From assembly GCA_035539855.1 (NCBI GenBank), contig DATLHO010000041.1:1-33362 (forward strand): DNA of 33,362 nucleotides. Direction: 5' to 3'. Position numbers and translations under genes: made by a program. The notes below the pieces were generated by a model. The model was not told the DNA's origin and ran no database searches. It was given only the letters and a program-made list of their open reading frames with translations. Source of the DNA: DATLHO01 sp035539855 (GTDB taxonomy: Bacteria; Bacteroidota; Ignavibacteria; OLB7). The stretch's first letter is position 1. Each line of letters begins with the position of its first letter. This document shows positions 32,893 to 33,362 of this stretch, in pieces.

Positions 32893-33362
32893 ATGTCCCC
32901 AGCACGCTCGACCGTCGCATCCCTGCTGCTTGCGTCACTCGCCCTTCAATCCTGCACGCCCGCCGAGAAGCGTCCGAGCCAGTTGAGCGTCGTCGGCGAG
33001 GCGACGGTCGACACGGCGCCCGACACCGCGGTCATCGTCGTCTCGGTGGTCACGCAGAACAAGCAGGCGCTCGCCGCGCAGCAGCAGAACGCGCGCATAA
33101 CGAGCGCGATCGACACGGCGCTGACGCGCGCGTTCGGAGCAAAGGCGAAGTTGCGCTCCCGAGCATACTCGCTTCAACCGCAGCAGCGATGGGATGCGAA
33201 GTCGATGCCGACGATCATCGGATTCGAGGCGCGCAACAGCGTCGAGATCGCGCTCGGTGCGATGGACCGCGTCGGCGAGGCGATCGACGTCGCGACGGCC
33301 GCCGGTGCGAACTCCGTCGAGAGCGTGAGCTTCGAACTGCGCAATCCCGACCAGACGCACGC
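32893..33362 (+). CDS. SIMPL-domain (DUF541) lipoprotein, cut by the window end
   Basis: The first 156 residues of an exported lipoprotein whose 3' end lies beyond the window. The lipobox is ALQSC with Cys21. The mature chain begins like a SIMPL/DUF541 domain: LSVVGEATVDTAPDTAVIVV, then a helical stretch with NARITSAIDTAL and a strand IGFEARNSVEIAL. SIMPL proteins are periplasmic or outer-membrane proteins of largely unknown role. GGAG at 32882-32885 lies 7 bases before the ATG, supporting this start. It follows the PPC-domain gene by 100 bases with a hairpin between, so it is probably a separate unit. Confidence 0.85.
   Translation, partial: MSPARSTVASLLLASLALQSCTPAEKRPSQLSVVGEATVDTAPDTAVIVVSVVTQNKQALAAQQQNARITSAIDTALTRAFGAKAKLRSRAYSLQPQQRWDAKSMPTIIGFEARNSVEIALGAMDRVGEAIDVATAAGANSVESVSFELRNPDQTH

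Noticed and set aside
1..33362. CRISPR arrays, tRNA or rRNA genes, insertion sequences, prophage or attachment sites
   Set aside because: I saw no repeat-spacer arrays, no cloverleaf candidates, no transposase or integrase motifs and no direct-repeat flanks; structural RNA was judged by eye only.

Overview
ORGANISM. The window is GC-rich, densely coded on both strands and about 33.4 kb long. It looks like a chromosomal segment of a high-GC member of the Bacteroidota/Chlorobiota/Kapaibacteriota (FCB) group. Four exported proteins end in type IX-secretion-like or FlgD-like C-terminal domains. SBBP, WD40 and two-component-regulator propellers are abundant. Many starts lack a Shine-Dalgarno sequence, and several intergenic regions carry TAnnTTTG or TAnnTTG boxes that resemble the Bacteroidota -7 promoter element. 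The exact lineage cannot be read from the sequence. I see no rRNA, tRNA, CRISPR array, transposase, integrase or prophage gene.

LAYOUT. 72-3215 (+) encodes a large STAND-type NTPase with an N-terminal DUF4062 domain and C-terminal TPRs. It ends tail-to-tail with a minus-strand pair (6041 to 3202): a class C beta-lactamase-like serine hydrolase and a seven-repeat propeller lipoprotein. A second minus-strand operon (8586 to 6195) encodes three small exported proteins of unknown function. 8821-10395 (+) is a cytoplasmic helical-repeat protein whose 3' end overlaps the next minus-strand operon by 49 bp. That operon (16468 to 10347) encodes a 1365-residue von Willebrand A/propeller/sorting-domain protein and a double-OmpA-domain protein, coupled by an ATGA overlap. 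16670-18814 (+) is an exported WD40 propeller. 21892 to 18828 (-) is a two-component pair: a histidine kinase with a degenerate cyclic-nucleotide-type domain, and a response regulator fused to a glutaredoxin-like domain and a thioredoxin-reductase-like flavoprotein. 24039 to 22111 (-) is a TPR/coiled-coil/LuxR-type regulator. 25724 to 24120 (-) is a seven-repeat SBBP propeller. The right end is all plus strand: a 1464-residue secreted protein with a FlgD-like tail, an LD-carboxypeptidase/MccF-like S66 enzyme fused to DUF952, a PPC-domain secreted protein, and the start of a SIMPL-domain lipoprotein.

HOW IT FITS TOGETHER. Most of the window is cell-surface biology: exported propellers, OmpA/VWA envelope proteins, sorting-domain cargo and lipoproteins. 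Cytoplasmic TPR regulators and one redox-linked two-component system sit among them. No secretion machinery is present, so the cargo must be served by genes elsewhere. The most unusual items are the DUF4062-STAND-TPR protein, the S66-DUF952 fusion, the kinase plus regulator-flavoprotein pair, and a recurring promoter-like box before six transcription units. None of these proves a new system; each is a testable lead.
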